Assembly: GCA_045546615.1 (NCBI GenBank)
Contig: JAZQDD010000018.1
Span: forward strand, 1 to 34,402
Source: CAG-390 sp045546615
GTDB taxonomy: Bacteria > Bacillota > Clostridia > Oscillospirales > CAG-272
DNA: 34,402 nt
Reading direction: 5' to 3'
The notes below the pieces were generated by a model that had not been told where the DNA came from, did no database searches, and saw only the letters and a list, made by a program, of their open reading frames with translations. Shown one piece after another: positions 13,966 to 22,153 of the stretch; the stretch's first letter is position 1, and each line of letters begins with the position of its first letter. Both the position numbers and the translations under genes were made by a program.

Positions 13966-15369
13966 TTAAATAATATCGTATTCAATGCGGAGCAGCTGAG
14001 CAAAATAAGCCATCTCACGGGGAGTTGCGCCGTAAACGAGCGCACTGTGGTGGGTTGCGCCGAGCAGAGAAAGCTCCTCAAGGAACTGCGCGATGGGCTT
14101 GCGGGGCTTCATCCAACCGCGAACGCGGCAAGCGGCAAAGCTGGGATCCTCTCCCTCTTTGACTTCTTGCATGGTAACGGGGGAGATGACCATCTTGAAG
14201 TCGCCGTTTGTGCGGTAAAGGTTGACAAAGGTAGCCTCGCCCGCCTTGTAGCAACCGTAGGAAACGACGGGATCCTTAGTATCGCCAAAGATGAACTTGA
14301 TGCCCTTCATACCGGGACGGAACGCGGTAAGGTTGGGGTTGTACTCACCCATATGGCAAAGAAGAAGAGTGTCGTTCTTCCAGTCGGGGCAGAAAATTTC
14401 AATAAAGGAGGTTTCGTCATATGCGGAAAGGAGCGCGCCGACCAGGGAAGCGGTGAGCACATCGCCCTCGCCCGCATAGCCGATACCGCGAGCCATGGAC
14501 TTGCAAGCTTCCATAAAGGGCATGATTTCAAGTCCCGTGTCAACTGCTATTTCGCGGAAGTTTGCGGTGAAGGCATCGATGCCGTTATCGTTTATCCACT
14601 TGCGGACCGCAAGAGAGTTCTTTACGGTGCGGCGGTGGGTTTCCTCATCAACGGGCTCGATCTCATAATAAGTCTCGCGGTCAAGTGCCATTTCGGCCTC
14701 AACTGCAGCCTCGTCAACGCTCTCGATAAGGGCGGCGAACTCGTTCTTCTTGGGGTATACCACCTCAACGCCGAAGCGGGAGAGCATATCGGCGTCGGGA
14801 ACGAGGAAGTCGCCCATACCGTCAAAGCTTCCGCCAATGCTTGCGGTCTTGCTTCCCGCAAGAGAGGTAGCGGCAACTGCGGCGCGGAGATAGCCCGCAA
14901 CGCGGTCGATAACGTCGGAATTGTCAATATGACCTGCGGCGATAGCAAAGGTCTTGCCCTTGGTGTGGAGCATATTGCACATATCCATAACGCCGTGGAT
15001 ACCCTGACAGTAAGCTATCTCGCCCTGATCCTGGGAGGGGCCGAAGTCAAAGGTCTCGGTGGTGTCAAGGACAACGATGGGGAGCTTGGTTGCGCTCAGA
15101 GGTCCAATGCTCTCAAGAGAGGGGGAGTATGCGGCGTGCCAGGTTACGATAGCGGAGCATCCTGCCTCTTCAAAGGACTTGATAGCGGCGTCAAACTCGG
15201 ACTCGATACGGCAGAAGGGGGAGAGGAAAACCTCAAATCCGCGCTCTTCTATAAGGTCAGCGAGCTTCTTTGCGAATGGCTCAAGACGGGGGCGAGCCTT
15301 AGCGCCGCTTCCGATATCGTCGTAGAGCTTAATATAAAAAGGAAGGAATCCTATTTTAACCTTATTCAT
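13966..15369 (-). CDS. L-arabinose/L-fucose isomerase-family protein
   Basis: 467 residues. The opening VKIGFLPFYIKLYDDI and the first domain (...SAIVTWHAAYSPSLESIG...LPIVVLDTTETFDFG...) follow the AraA/FucI aldose-ketose isomerase superfamily, in which a Mn2+-binding Glu pair and a His catalyse ring opening and hydride shift. Candidate metal ligands lie in the central stretch GLEIMPFMEACKSMARGIGYAGEGDVLTASLVGALL and in LCHMGEYNP. The length is between AraA (~500) and shorter relatives, and the sequence is divergent, so it is not a plain arabinose isomerase. RBS AAAGGAG, 18 bases after the amidohydrolase gene. Confidence 0.75.
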   Translation of the reverse strand: MNKVKIGFLPFYIKLYDDIGSGAKARPRLEPFAKKLADLIEERGFEVFLSPFCRIESEFDAAIKSFEEAGCSAIVTWHAAYSPSLESIGPLSATKLPIVVLDTTETFDFGPSQDQGEIAYCQGIHGVMDMCNMLHTKGKTFAIAAGHIDNSDVIDRVAGYLRAAVAATSLAGSKTASIGGSFDGMGDFLVPDADMLSRFGVEVVYPKKNEFAALIESVDEAAVEAEMALDRETYYEIEPVDEETHRRTVKNSLAVRKWINDNGIDAFTANFREIAVDTGLEIMPFMEACKSMARGIGYAGEGDVLTASLVGALLSAYDETSFIEIFCPDWKNDTLLLCHMGEYNPNLTAFRPGMKGIKFIFGDTKDPVVSYGCYKAGEATFVNLYRTNGDFKMVISPVTMQEVKEGEDPSFAACRVRGWMKPRKPIAQFLEELSLLGATHHSALVYGATPREMAYFAQLLRIEYDII

Positions 15370-15387
15370 TTTAATTTCTCCTTTGGG

Positions 15388-16404
15388 TTAGATTTTGATG
15401 TCAAAGTAAGCAGCGGCGTTCTTGCAGAAAATCTTTTCGATATCCTCGCGGGTGAGACCGAGCTGTATTGCCGCCTCGCGTACAGCCAAAAGCTCCTCGT
15501 AAACGAAGGTGGTGATATTGGGATCGTCCGACTCTTCCATGTGGGAGTCGTTCGAAACGTCACCGTAAATTCCGCGCGGAACTACGTTTACGTAAGTGCC
15601 GTTCTTCTCGATACGGAACATACGCATCTTGGTGAAGGGCATATCCGTACCGAACATTACGCGGTCAGTGCCAACAGCCTCAAACATCTTTGCCATTGCG
15701 TAGGCGGAGGTGTTTGCGGAGAAATCAAAGTAGAGGTTCTTGGTGTTTTTGAGTACCTCAAAGGCATCTCCTACGTCGGAGGGGATGTACGCTCTGCCGA
15801 CGTGAGCAATGATGACCTTTGCGTTGGGGTAACGCTGGTCGATCTCCATCATCTGTGCGAGGTTGATGGGGTCGCGCAGACGGAGGTTGCGGGGAATGTG
15901 GAGAAGCACGATTCCGCCGATCTTGTTCATAAGCTCAAGCTGGCGGTGGGTAAGGAAGTCAAAAATGCGTACTTCGCTTGCGGGGATGTATGAGGGAGAA
16001 TTGTTCTGGTAGGGTTTGATTCCCGAAAATCCGTTTATCATAGCCTTGAGTATCTCTTCCTCATCGGAGTCCCAGTTGGTGCAGTAGAGGGAACGGTGTC
16101 CGTACTTGTCTGCACACTCGCGGATGTACTTGTTTACTACGGGAAGGTTACAGCTCGGTGAGCCTGTGAGGACCTGTGTTACGGTCTTTCCGGGGAATAC
16201 CTTGGAGTAGGTCTCCTTCATATCCTCGTAGGTGAGGGAGGGGGCAACGATGGAGGTCCATGTTACACAGCCCTTAAGACCGACCTTACGGGTGCCGGGC
16301 TCCCAAAGGTGCATGTGAGTATCGATAAGATGGTCAGGAAGAAAGTCACACAGCTTTTCCTGCCAGACCTTGCGGTCATATTCTGTTACGTCTATTCCGA
16401 ACAT
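15388..16404 (-). CDS. Amidohydrolase-2 family metal-dependent hydrolase
   Basis: 338 residues with a TIM-barrel amidohydrolase fold. HLIDTHMHLWEPG gives the HxH metal site on strand 1, KVIIAHVGRAY a later His, and DRVMFGTDMPFTKM the strand-8 Asp. This subfamily includes lactonases (sugar lactone hydrolases such as the 2-pyrone and fuconolactone types) and decarboxylases. In this operon, next to NAD-dependent dehydrogenases, hydrolysis of a lactone is the most natural guess, but that is inference. RBS AAAGGAG, 13 bases after the kinase gene. Confidence 0.82.
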   Translation of the reverse strand: MFGIDVTEYDRKVWQEKLCDFLPDHLIDTHMHLWEPGTRKVGLKGCVTWTSIVAPSLTYEDMKETYSKVFPGKTVTQVLTGSPSCNLPVVNKYIRECADKYGHRSLYCTNWDSDEEEILKAMINGFSGIKPYQNNSPSYIPASEVRIFDFLTHRQLELMNKIGGIVLLHIPRNLRLRDPINLAQMMEIDQRYPNAKVIIAHVGRAYIPSDVGDAFEVLKNTKNLYFDFSANTSAYAMAKMFEAVGTDRVMFGTDMPFTKMRMFRIEKNGTYVNVVPRGIYGDVSNDSHMEESDDPNITTFVYEELLAVREAAIQLGLTREDIEKIFCKNAAAYFDIKI

Positions 16405-16417
16405 AGTGTATCTCCTT

Positions 16418-17896
16418 TCAGTCTGCCAGCGCGTAGCGTCGGTAGGCTTGATATTTTTTGCTGTAATATTCCGTTACCTCGGGGTCGGCGGGGACGAAAA
16501 TGCGGCGCGGCATACTTGCCGCCTCGGTAAGATCGTCAAACGCGCCCGTTCCCGTAGCGGCAAGCATTGCCGCGCCAAGTGCGGGAGCATCGGGTTCTGC
16601 CAAGCGATAGAGCTTTCTGTCGGCAAACACAGCGGCAACTATCTCAAGCCACAGACGGCTCTTTGAAGCTCCGCCCGAGATAACTATCTCGTCGCCCGCG
16701 GGGAAGCCTGCCGCCTCAAACGCCTCTACGAGTGCGCGCGCCTCAAACGCCGCGCCCTCCATAGCCGCGAGTGCGGTATCGGCGGGTGTCTTGCCCTCCG
16801 CTACGCTCATGGGAACACAAACGCCGTCCTTGTGGGGGATTGCGGGGTTGGGGGGCAGGGGACATACGAAGTAATCGGAAAGTGCGGCACGTTTATTGTT
16901 TGCGCCCTCCATCTCTATCTCAAGATCGAGCGCCGCAGGGGTAGTGCCGCAGGAAGCGGCAAACGCGCCGAGTGCGCCGCCACAGCCCGCAAGAGATTTC
17001 ATAACGCCGAAGCGTCCGTTTATGGGGTGCGTGCAAGGCGCGGGATAGGGGGGATTGCTTATGGGTGTGGGCGAAACGCCGAATATTACCCACGCGGTAC
17101 CCGTAGCGATAAGGAGCTGACCGTTTTCGGTCACTCCGCTTCCGAGGGATGCGCAGTATTGGTCATGCGCGCCCACGTACACGGGTATTCCCGCCTCAAG
17201 TCCGCAAAGCTCTGCGACCTCGGGCAGAAGCGTTCCCGCAAGCGAGCCGCAGGGAACGACCTTGGGCAGTTTTTCGGCACTTATGCCGAGAAGCTCCAAA
17301 GCCTCGGGGATATATTCCGCCTTTTTATAGTCGTAAAGGCGTGACAGCACCATTCCCGTAGGGTCGGTCACGTAGTTACCGCAAAGATAACCCGTAACGG
17401 ATTCCTGGGTGGTGTAAAAATGCTTTGCCGAGTTGAATATCTCGCTCTTGTTGCGAGAGAGCCAAAGGAGCTTTGAAATGCAATCGGTGGGGGCTACGGG
17501 CCAGCCGCATTTATCGCGGATGTTGTCAGCACCAAGTGCGGCGGCAACGTCCTCGGCTTCCTTTGCGGCGCGGCGGTCCATCCACGTAAGCGCATCGTGA
17601 AGGGGCTTGCCGTTCTCATCGGCGGGGTAAATGCTTCCTGCCTGCGAGGAGAAGGAGATTCCCGAAATGCTTCGTCTTTCACGCTCTTCAACGCCCGAAA
17701 CGGCGGTGCAGATGGCGGAAACCGTGGCTCTGTTCCAATCAATGGGGTTTTGCTCTACACCGTTTTCTACGGGGTAGTAGGTGGGGTAATCGGCACTTCC
17801 GCGACCAATAACGCCGTCAGGCTTGCCGTCCGCGCCAACGCGCAGGACGGCAGCCTTGACTGCGGTAGAACCGATGTCAATACCTAAAAAGTACAT
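16418..17896 (-). CDS. FGGY-family carbohydrate kinase (xylulokinase-like)
   Basis: 492 residues, the normal size for xylulokinase. FLGIDIGSTAVKAAVL is the phosphate-1 loop. DRRAAKEAEDVAAAL and GCGGALGAF with AHDQYCASLGSGVTENGQLLIATGTAWVIFG are FGGY core motifs with the catalytic Asp in AHDQ, and EIVISGGASKSRLWLEIVAAVF is the FGGY family signature. It phosphorylates a ketose with ATP. Located 22 bases after the aminotransferase gene. Because the neighbours are an AraA-like isomerase and a DHAP-type aldolase rather than xylose genes, the natural substrate is probably not D-xylulose. Confidence 0.85.
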   Translation of the reverse strand: MYFLGIDIGSTAVKAAVLRVGADGKPDGVIGRGSADYPTYYPVENGVEQNPIDWNRATVSAICTAVSGVEERERRSISGISFSSQAGSIYPADENGKPLHDALTWMDRRAAKEAEDVAAALGADNIRDKCGWPVAPTDCISKLLWLSRNKSEIFNSAKHFYTTQESVTGYLCGNYVTDPTGMVLSRLYDYKKAEYIPEALELLGISAEKLPKVVPCGSLAGTLLPEVAELCGLEAGIPVYVGAHDQYCASLGSGVTENGQLLIATGTAWVIFGVSPTPISNPPYPAPCTHPINGRFGVMKSLAGCGGALGAFAASCGTTPAALDLEIEMEGANNKRAALSDYFVCPLPPNPAIPHKDGVCVPMSVAEGKTPADTALAAMEGAAFEARALVEAFEAAGFPAGDEIVISGGASKSRLWLEIVAAVFADRKLYRLAEPDAPALGAAMLAATGTGAFDDLTEAASMPRRIFVPADPEVTEYYSKKYQAYRRYALAD

Positions 17897-17918
17897 ATTT
17901 TTTACCTTAATTTATAAA

Positions 17919-19460
17919 TTATTCTGCAAGGATGGAGTCAATAACGTTGAGTATCTTGTTAGCGGTAGCCTCGGTGGTGATTACCGGCGGCTTGAAGAGT
18001 ACGCCGGGCACACAGTTGGGCTTGTAGAGCTGTGCGGATGCGTCGATGCAGTAGGTGTGCATCTTCTTTGTGAATGTTGCGGCTTCCTCAACGGTGTGGA
18101 AGTGCAGTGCGGCAAGAAGTCCGAGTCCGTCTGCGGCAACCAGCTTGTTGGGGTATTTTACGCAAAGAGCTTTGAGTCCGTCCTCAAAGAGGTCGGAAAT
18201 GCGGTCAAGCTCCTCGGCGTTCTCCTGAACATACTTGATGGTGATGATGTATGCGAGAGCTGCAAGCTCCTCCTGACCATTGGTAACGAGCGCACCGAAC
18301 TGGTTGAGGTTATCGTACTCTGCGGTGGTTACGATACGGCTTGCGGGATATTCGCCGCCGGGGAAACCCTTACCGATAACGGCAAAGTCGGGATTGAGAC
18401 CGTAGCGGCGGAAGAGGAATACGCTTCCGTACCACATACCTGTCTGGATCTCGTCGACCATGGTGGGAGTGTCGCAAGCGTGGCAGAGGTCGTAAACTGC
18501 GCGGAGATACTCGGGATCGAGCTTGGTTCCGCCGTAGTTCATCATGATGATCTCGTGCATAAAGCCTGCGGTCTTGTAGTTGCCGCTATTGTATTTTTCG
18601 AGTTTTGCGCGGAAGTCCTCAACGTCATTGGGACGAACGGAAACGACCTTCCACATCTCGGCGCCGTCAGCCTTCTCGCGGAAGTCCTCCCAAAGACCGC
18701 GCAGAGTCTGTGCGATAACGGTAGTGCCGTGGTAGTTGCCCGTAAGTCCGCCTGCCTTGTCAGCCATAACGAAGAATACGGGAGTCTTTCCTGCGTACTT
18801 GGGCGCGGGAAGCTCGGGAGAGAGGTGGTAGAAGCGTGCGAGCATCATCTTCATGCCTGCCTCGCAAGCAAGAGAGCCGGTCTCAAGGTTGATAACACGG
18901 TTGAGAACGCCCTTTTCCTTGGACGCAATAACGGCGTCAAGAGCCTTGTCGTCGTTGTCTGCAATGCCGTTTGCGGCGGCAACGATGCGGCGCTCGTGCA
19001 GACGGGTTATGTAACCGCGGGTATTGTTGTGGGTAGCGTTGAGAACGCCGAGCTTGCGGGCGTTGTCAATGAGCTTGTAGCCTGCAAACGCGTGGCCGAG
19101 GGAAGCGTGGTAATGCTCGCTCTTACCGATGAGGTAGAGCTTGCCGTCCTCGCCAAGACGGAAGCAGCCGTAGCCGCCGAGGGGAGATGCGTTCTTGTCC
19201 TCTGCCTTGCGGAAGGAGTCGGTGGGCGCACCGTCGTTGTTATCGTCAGCCATAGGCTCTATAACGGTAGTTCCGACAAGGTCGAGCAGGGAGTCGTTCT
19301 TTGCCTGCGTAGCGGCGTCAAAGAAGCTGACCTCCTCGTTGGCGATAGCCATAGCCTCGTCGTAGCTCATTTTGCCGAAGAAGGCGTTGGCGCGAGCCAC
19401 ACCCTCGAAATAAGACTTTCCTATAAGAGAGGAAAGAGAATACTTTACGTCCTTAAACAT
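17919..19460 (-). CDS. Class III PLP-dependent aminotransferase
   Basis: 513 residues, about 70-90 longer than usual for class III enzymes; the extra sequence is an N-terminal extension (FKDVKYSLSSLIGKSYFEG...). PLP-site motifs are TMVDEIQTGMWYG (Asp that pairs with the pyridine nitrogen), DFAVIGKGFPGGEYPAS (Lys of the Schiff base) and VTNGQEELAALA. The start codon directly abuts the stop of the preceding oxidoreductase, with GAGGAGGTAAA as RBS inside that gene's end. In an operon with two Gfo/Idh/MocA enzymes it suggests interconversion of a keto and an amino group on a sugar or cyclitol. Amino-acid substrates cannot be excluded. Confidence 0.83.
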   Translation of the reverse strand: MFKDVKYSLSSLIGKSYFEGVARANAFFGKMSYDEAMAIANEEVSFFDAATQAKNDSLLDLVGTTVIEPMADDNNDGAPTDSFRKAEDKNASPLGGYGCFRLGEDGKLYLIGKSEHYHASLGHAFAGYKLIDNARKLGVLNATHNNTRGYITRLHERRIVAAANGIADNDDKALDAVIASKEKGVLNRVINLETGSLACEAGMKMMLARFYHLSPELPAPKYAGKTPVFFVMADKAGGLTGNYHGTTVIAQTLRGLWEDFREKADGAEMWKVVSVRPNDVEDFRAKLEKYNSGNYKTAGFMHEIIMMNYGGTKLDPEYLRAVYDLCHACDTPTMVDEIQTGMWYGSVFLFRRYGLNPDFAVIGKGFPGGEYPASRIVTTAEYDNLNQFGALVTNGQEELAALAYIITIKYVQENAEELDRISDLFEDGLKALCVKYPNKLVAADGLGLLAALHFHTVEEAATFTKKMHTYCIDASAQLYKPNCVPGVLFKPPVITTEATANKILNVIDSILAE

Positions 19461-20615
19461 TTATTTTACCTCCTCGAGTTTAACGGCGCGGTGCTCCTTG
19501 TGAGAGATGAGCGCGGCGGTCTGAAGTCTGTGGGAAAGCTCTGTTTCCTCGGGGCGCAGGCAACCGAAAGGAACTTCGATTCCGCTGACCTCGCAGATAA
19601 AGGTCGCCCACATCTGGAGCATGGAGTCGGTAAAGCCGAACTCAAAGATGCTTCCCGTAACGGTGGGGATCATGGGCTTGTGTCCGACGTCAACGCGGCA
19701 CCATGCCTGCTCGCGTCCGCGAGGCTCGGTGTAGAAGAATGCGTTGGGATCGTCGGTGGAGAAGCGTGCGGACTGATTAAGTCCGTCTACCTCGATGTTC
19801 CAAGAGTTGGTAGCACCGGGGCACATACGCTTGGTTTCTATAATGAGGGGGAAGCAGGTGTCACCGTCGCAAACATTGCATACGAGGTGTGCGTTATCCC
19901 ATGTAAGACAGGGAGCAGTGCCGCCCTTGCCGTCGGGACGCTCCTTGACGATGTCGGAAAGGTATGCGTAAACGTCCTCGGGTATCCAGCCAAGGCGGAA
20001 GGGGATATGCTCGGCGTGCAGACCAAGGTCACCCATGCATCCGTACTCGCCGTTGATCTCGATGCGGCGCTTCCAGTTGATGGGCTTGGTTACGTCCATA
20101 TCGCTGGAGTGGCGGAAGTTGGAGCGTACCTCGATGATCTTGCCCGCGTTGCCCTCTCTGATCCAGCGGATCATTTCCTGCGCGCCGGGGAAGTAGGGGA
20201 ATTCGCCCGAGCAACGAACAACGACCTCGGGATGAGCCTTGATAGCCTCAAGGATAGCGGCATTATCAGCGCGGTCGATACCGAAGGGCTTTTCAGCCAT
20301 CAGGTGCTTACCTGCGTTGATGATGTCAACGTAAAACTTCTTGTGAAGGTTGTGGGGAACGGCGCAGTAAACGGCGTCGATATCGTCCTTCTCGAGAAGC
20401 TCGTGATAGTCGGCGGTGCTGTACTTTATCGAATCAAAATTATCGGTAAAGTAAGCTCTTGCATCCTCGGAGAGGTCACATACTCCGACGATCTCGGGAC
20501 GGGGGATGGAACGGTCGGAAAGCTGACACCAGCGTGCCGCCGCACATGCGAATTCGCGTCCCATCAGTCCGCAGCCGATTATGGCAAAGCGGACGGTCTT
20601 TTTCTCATTGCTCAT
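19461..20615 (-). CDS. Gfo/Idh/MocA family oxidoreductase (canonical EKP)
   Basis: 384 residues. The N-terminal Rossmann fold FAIIGCGLMGREFACAAARW is followed by VCDLSEDARAYFTDN, then the family motif HLMAEKPFGID, whose Lys takes part in catalysis. The C-terminal alpha/beta domain ends ...LSHRLQTAALISHKEHRAVKLEEVK. These NAD(P) enzymes oxidise or reduce hydroxyls of sugars, inositols and their amino derivatives. There is a CTCPGATN-like cysteine-rich middle but no metal site that I can assign. Second gene of the operon, 76 bases after the first; RBS AAAGGTG. Confidence 0.9.
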   Translation of the reverse strand: MSNEKKTVRFAIIGCGLMGREFACAAARWCQLSDRSIPRPEIVGVCDLSEDARAYFTDNFDSIKYSTADYHELLEKDDIDAVYCAVPHNLHKKFYVDIINAGKHLMAEKPFGIDRADNAAILEAIKAHPEVVVRCSGEFPYFPGAQEMIRWIREGNAGKIIEVRSNFRHSSDMDVTKPINWKRRIEINGEYGCMGDLGLHAEHIPFRLGWIPEDVYAYLSDIVKERPDGKGGTAPCLTWDNAHLVCNVCDGDTCFPLIIETKRMCPGATNSWNIEVDGLNQSARFSTDDPNAFFYTEPRGREQAWCRVDVGHKPMIPTVTGSIFEFGFTDSMLQMWATFICEVSGIEVPFGCLRPEETELSHRLQTAALISHKEHRAVKLEEVK

Positions 20616-20691
20616 TTGAAAAACACCTTTCTTTATAATGTTTTTTATTTTTTACTTTTTATATTCACCGCCGTGGCGGAGATTTTCGTTT

Positions 20692-21930
20692 TTACCAATC
20701 CTCGCCCGCATCTACGGGAGAAGTCGAGTAGGGCAGGGAATGCTCACCTGTTTCAAAATCGGGAAAAGGGTTGTCATGGTCATTTTCCCATTTTTTACGG
20801 TCTGCCTCGTTGCGAAAATCGGGCAGGTCGTAGGGTTTGCCTTCAAGTGCGCTCTTCCAGCCGAGAATGCCGACCGCCGCCATACAGCAGGAGTCGTATA
20901 CGTCGGGGAACGGCTCGGCGTTGCCGCGCAGGGCATCGATAAAGGTACGCACTACGAAATAGTCGCCGCCGCCGTGGCGCGTGGAGTCTGCCTCTTCCTT
21001 ATACTTTGTCCATTCGGGAGTGTAGAAATACTCCTGCTCCTCGCCCTCGGGCGTGTCCCATTTGTTGTATGTGACGCGCACCTTGGTCTGCTCGCCGCGC
21101 ACGGTCTCGACAGAGCCGCGGGTACAGCTTATCCTGTACCAATTATCCTCGGGCGGGCAGTAGGTCGAGCCGTTTATACGGATGACCGCTCCGCCGTCTG
21201 TGGAAAGGAGCATTACTCCGACAAGATCGGCGCGCAGCCGCTTGAACTCGGAAATATGCTCGGTGGTGTCCTTTGCCGTCATCGCCATGACCCGCGTAGG
21301 TCGCTCACCCGTGGCGTACATGATGGGCGCAAGCGAGTGCGAGCAGTAGTAGGTGACGGGCAGATAACGCCGCCAATGGTATTTGCCCTGTATAGTGGGG
21401 CTGTTGTAGAAGGAAGAATTTTCGGGGTCCATGGGGTGAACATACTCACCCTCGGCAAACATCATCTTGCCGAACTTGCCCGTGCGGTAGAGCTTGCGAA
21501 GCTCCGTGCAACTGCACGAGTAGGGGTAGTTTTCAGCCATCATGTAAACCACGCCGCGCTTTTTCGCCTCTTCCGCCTCTCGGCAGAGGGCAACGGCATC
21601 CGCCATGGTTGCCGCGGCGGTCGTTTCGCAAAGAACGTGTATGCCGAGCCGAAGCGCTTTTATTGCGTACTTCGCGTGCTCGGGCAGGTAGTTTGCAAGG
21701 ATAACGGCATCAAAGAGTCCTGAGGAGAAGAATGCTTCAGGCTCGGAAAAAACTTGCGGATGCTCCCCGCGCTCGGAGAATTTTTCAAGGTTCTTATCGA
21801 TCCTCTCCGTCATTCTCTCGCATACCGCGGTAACGGTCACGTTGGGGATAAGGAGCAGGGATTTTATGTATGCGCCGCCGCGCCACAGTCCAAAAATGCC
21901 GATGCGGATATTATCGTTTTGCTCAAACAT
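20692..21930 (-). CDS. Gfo/Idh/MocA family oxidoreductase lacking the EKP lysine
   Basis: 412 residues. RIGIFGLWRGGAYIKSLLLIPNVTVTAVCERMTERIDKNL is a Rossmann dinucleotide fold, but the glycine loop is G-L-W-R-G-G, and where the family normally has EKP this protein reads HVLCETTAAATMADAV, so the catalytic lysine is absent. The C-terminal domain contains HPMDPENSSFYNSPTIQGKYHWRRYLPVTYYCSHSL, typical of a subgroup of large Gfo/Idh proteins. ATG 21930 behind AAAGGAGGGATCGT is chosen over the upstream ATG 21948. It is the first gene of the seven-gene operon. It may use another base, or act as a partner rather than a dehydrogenase. Confidence 0.85.
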   Translation of the reverse strand: MFEQNDNIRIGIFGLWRGGAYIKSLLLIPNVTVTAVCERMTERIDKNLEKFSERGEHPQVFSEPEAFFSSGLFDAVILANYLPEHAKYAIKALRLGIHVLCETTAAATMADAVALCREAEEAKKRGVVYMMAENYPYSCSCTELRKLYRTGKFGKMMFAEGEYVHPMDPENSSFYNSPTIQGKYHWRRYLPVTYYCSHSLAPIMYATGERPTRVMAMTAKDTTEHISEFKRLRADLVGVMLLSTDGGAVIRINGSTYCPPEDNWYRISCTRGSVETVRGEQTKVRVTYNKWDTPEGEEQEYFYTPEWTKYKEEADSTRHGGGDYFVVRTFIDALRGNAEPFPDVYDSCCMAAVGILGWKSALEGKPYDLPDFRNEADRKKWENDHDNPFPDFETGEHSLPYSTSPVDAGEDW

Positions 21931-21968
21931 ACGATCCCTCCTTTGCATACAAATTAAAATCCATTATA

Positions 21969-21997
21969 ATTATACTTATATATACAAATAAAGTCAA
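21969..21997 (-). promoter_or_regulatory. Promoter of the seven-gene catabolic operon
   Basis: On the minus strand TTGACT (21997-21992) and TATAAT (21974-21969), spacer 17, 38 bases upstream of the first start. No cre-like palindrome or regulator gene is seen nearby. Confidence 0.75.
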
Positions 21998-22067
21998 GAG
22001 AAAAAACAATGAAACACGCCAAAATAAACAAGTTTTTTTGTCATATTTTAGTTAATAAATACGAAAT

Positions 22068-22088
22068 GCCCCACAGGGCGTTTTTTTT
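22068..22088 (+). terminator. Short GCCC/GGGC hairpin with T8
   Basis: GCCC-CACA-GGGC followed by GTTTTTTTT lies directly upstream of the glyA promoter. It could end stray antisense or divergent transcription. Weak stem, so tentative. Confidence 0.4.
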
Positions 22089-22089
22089 G

Positions 22090-22118
22090 TTGACAAAGGC
22101 GGTGTATTATGTTATAAT
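22090..22118 (+). promoter_or_regulatory. glyA promoter
   Basis: TTGACA (22090-22095) and TATAAT (22113-22118), spacer 17, 36 bases before the glyA start. Perfect consensus. Confidence 0.85.
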
Positions 22119-22153
22119 TACAAGGATAAATTTAAAACAAGGGAGTGTTGAAA

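Noticed and set aside
13960..15993. 677-codon open frame on the + strand
   Set aside because: Shadow of the isomerase and amidohydrolase genes on the minus strand; low-complexity composition and no recognisable motifs.
17823..20942. 1039-codon open frame on the + strand
   Set aside because: It is antisense to three clear enzyme genes (kinase, aminotransferase, oxidoreductase), has no ribosome binding site or family motif, and results from codon bias of the opposite strand.
22119..22153. Glycine riboswitch or other leader before glyA
   Set aside because: Only about 30 bases lie between the -10 box and the start codon, too few for a riboswitch.
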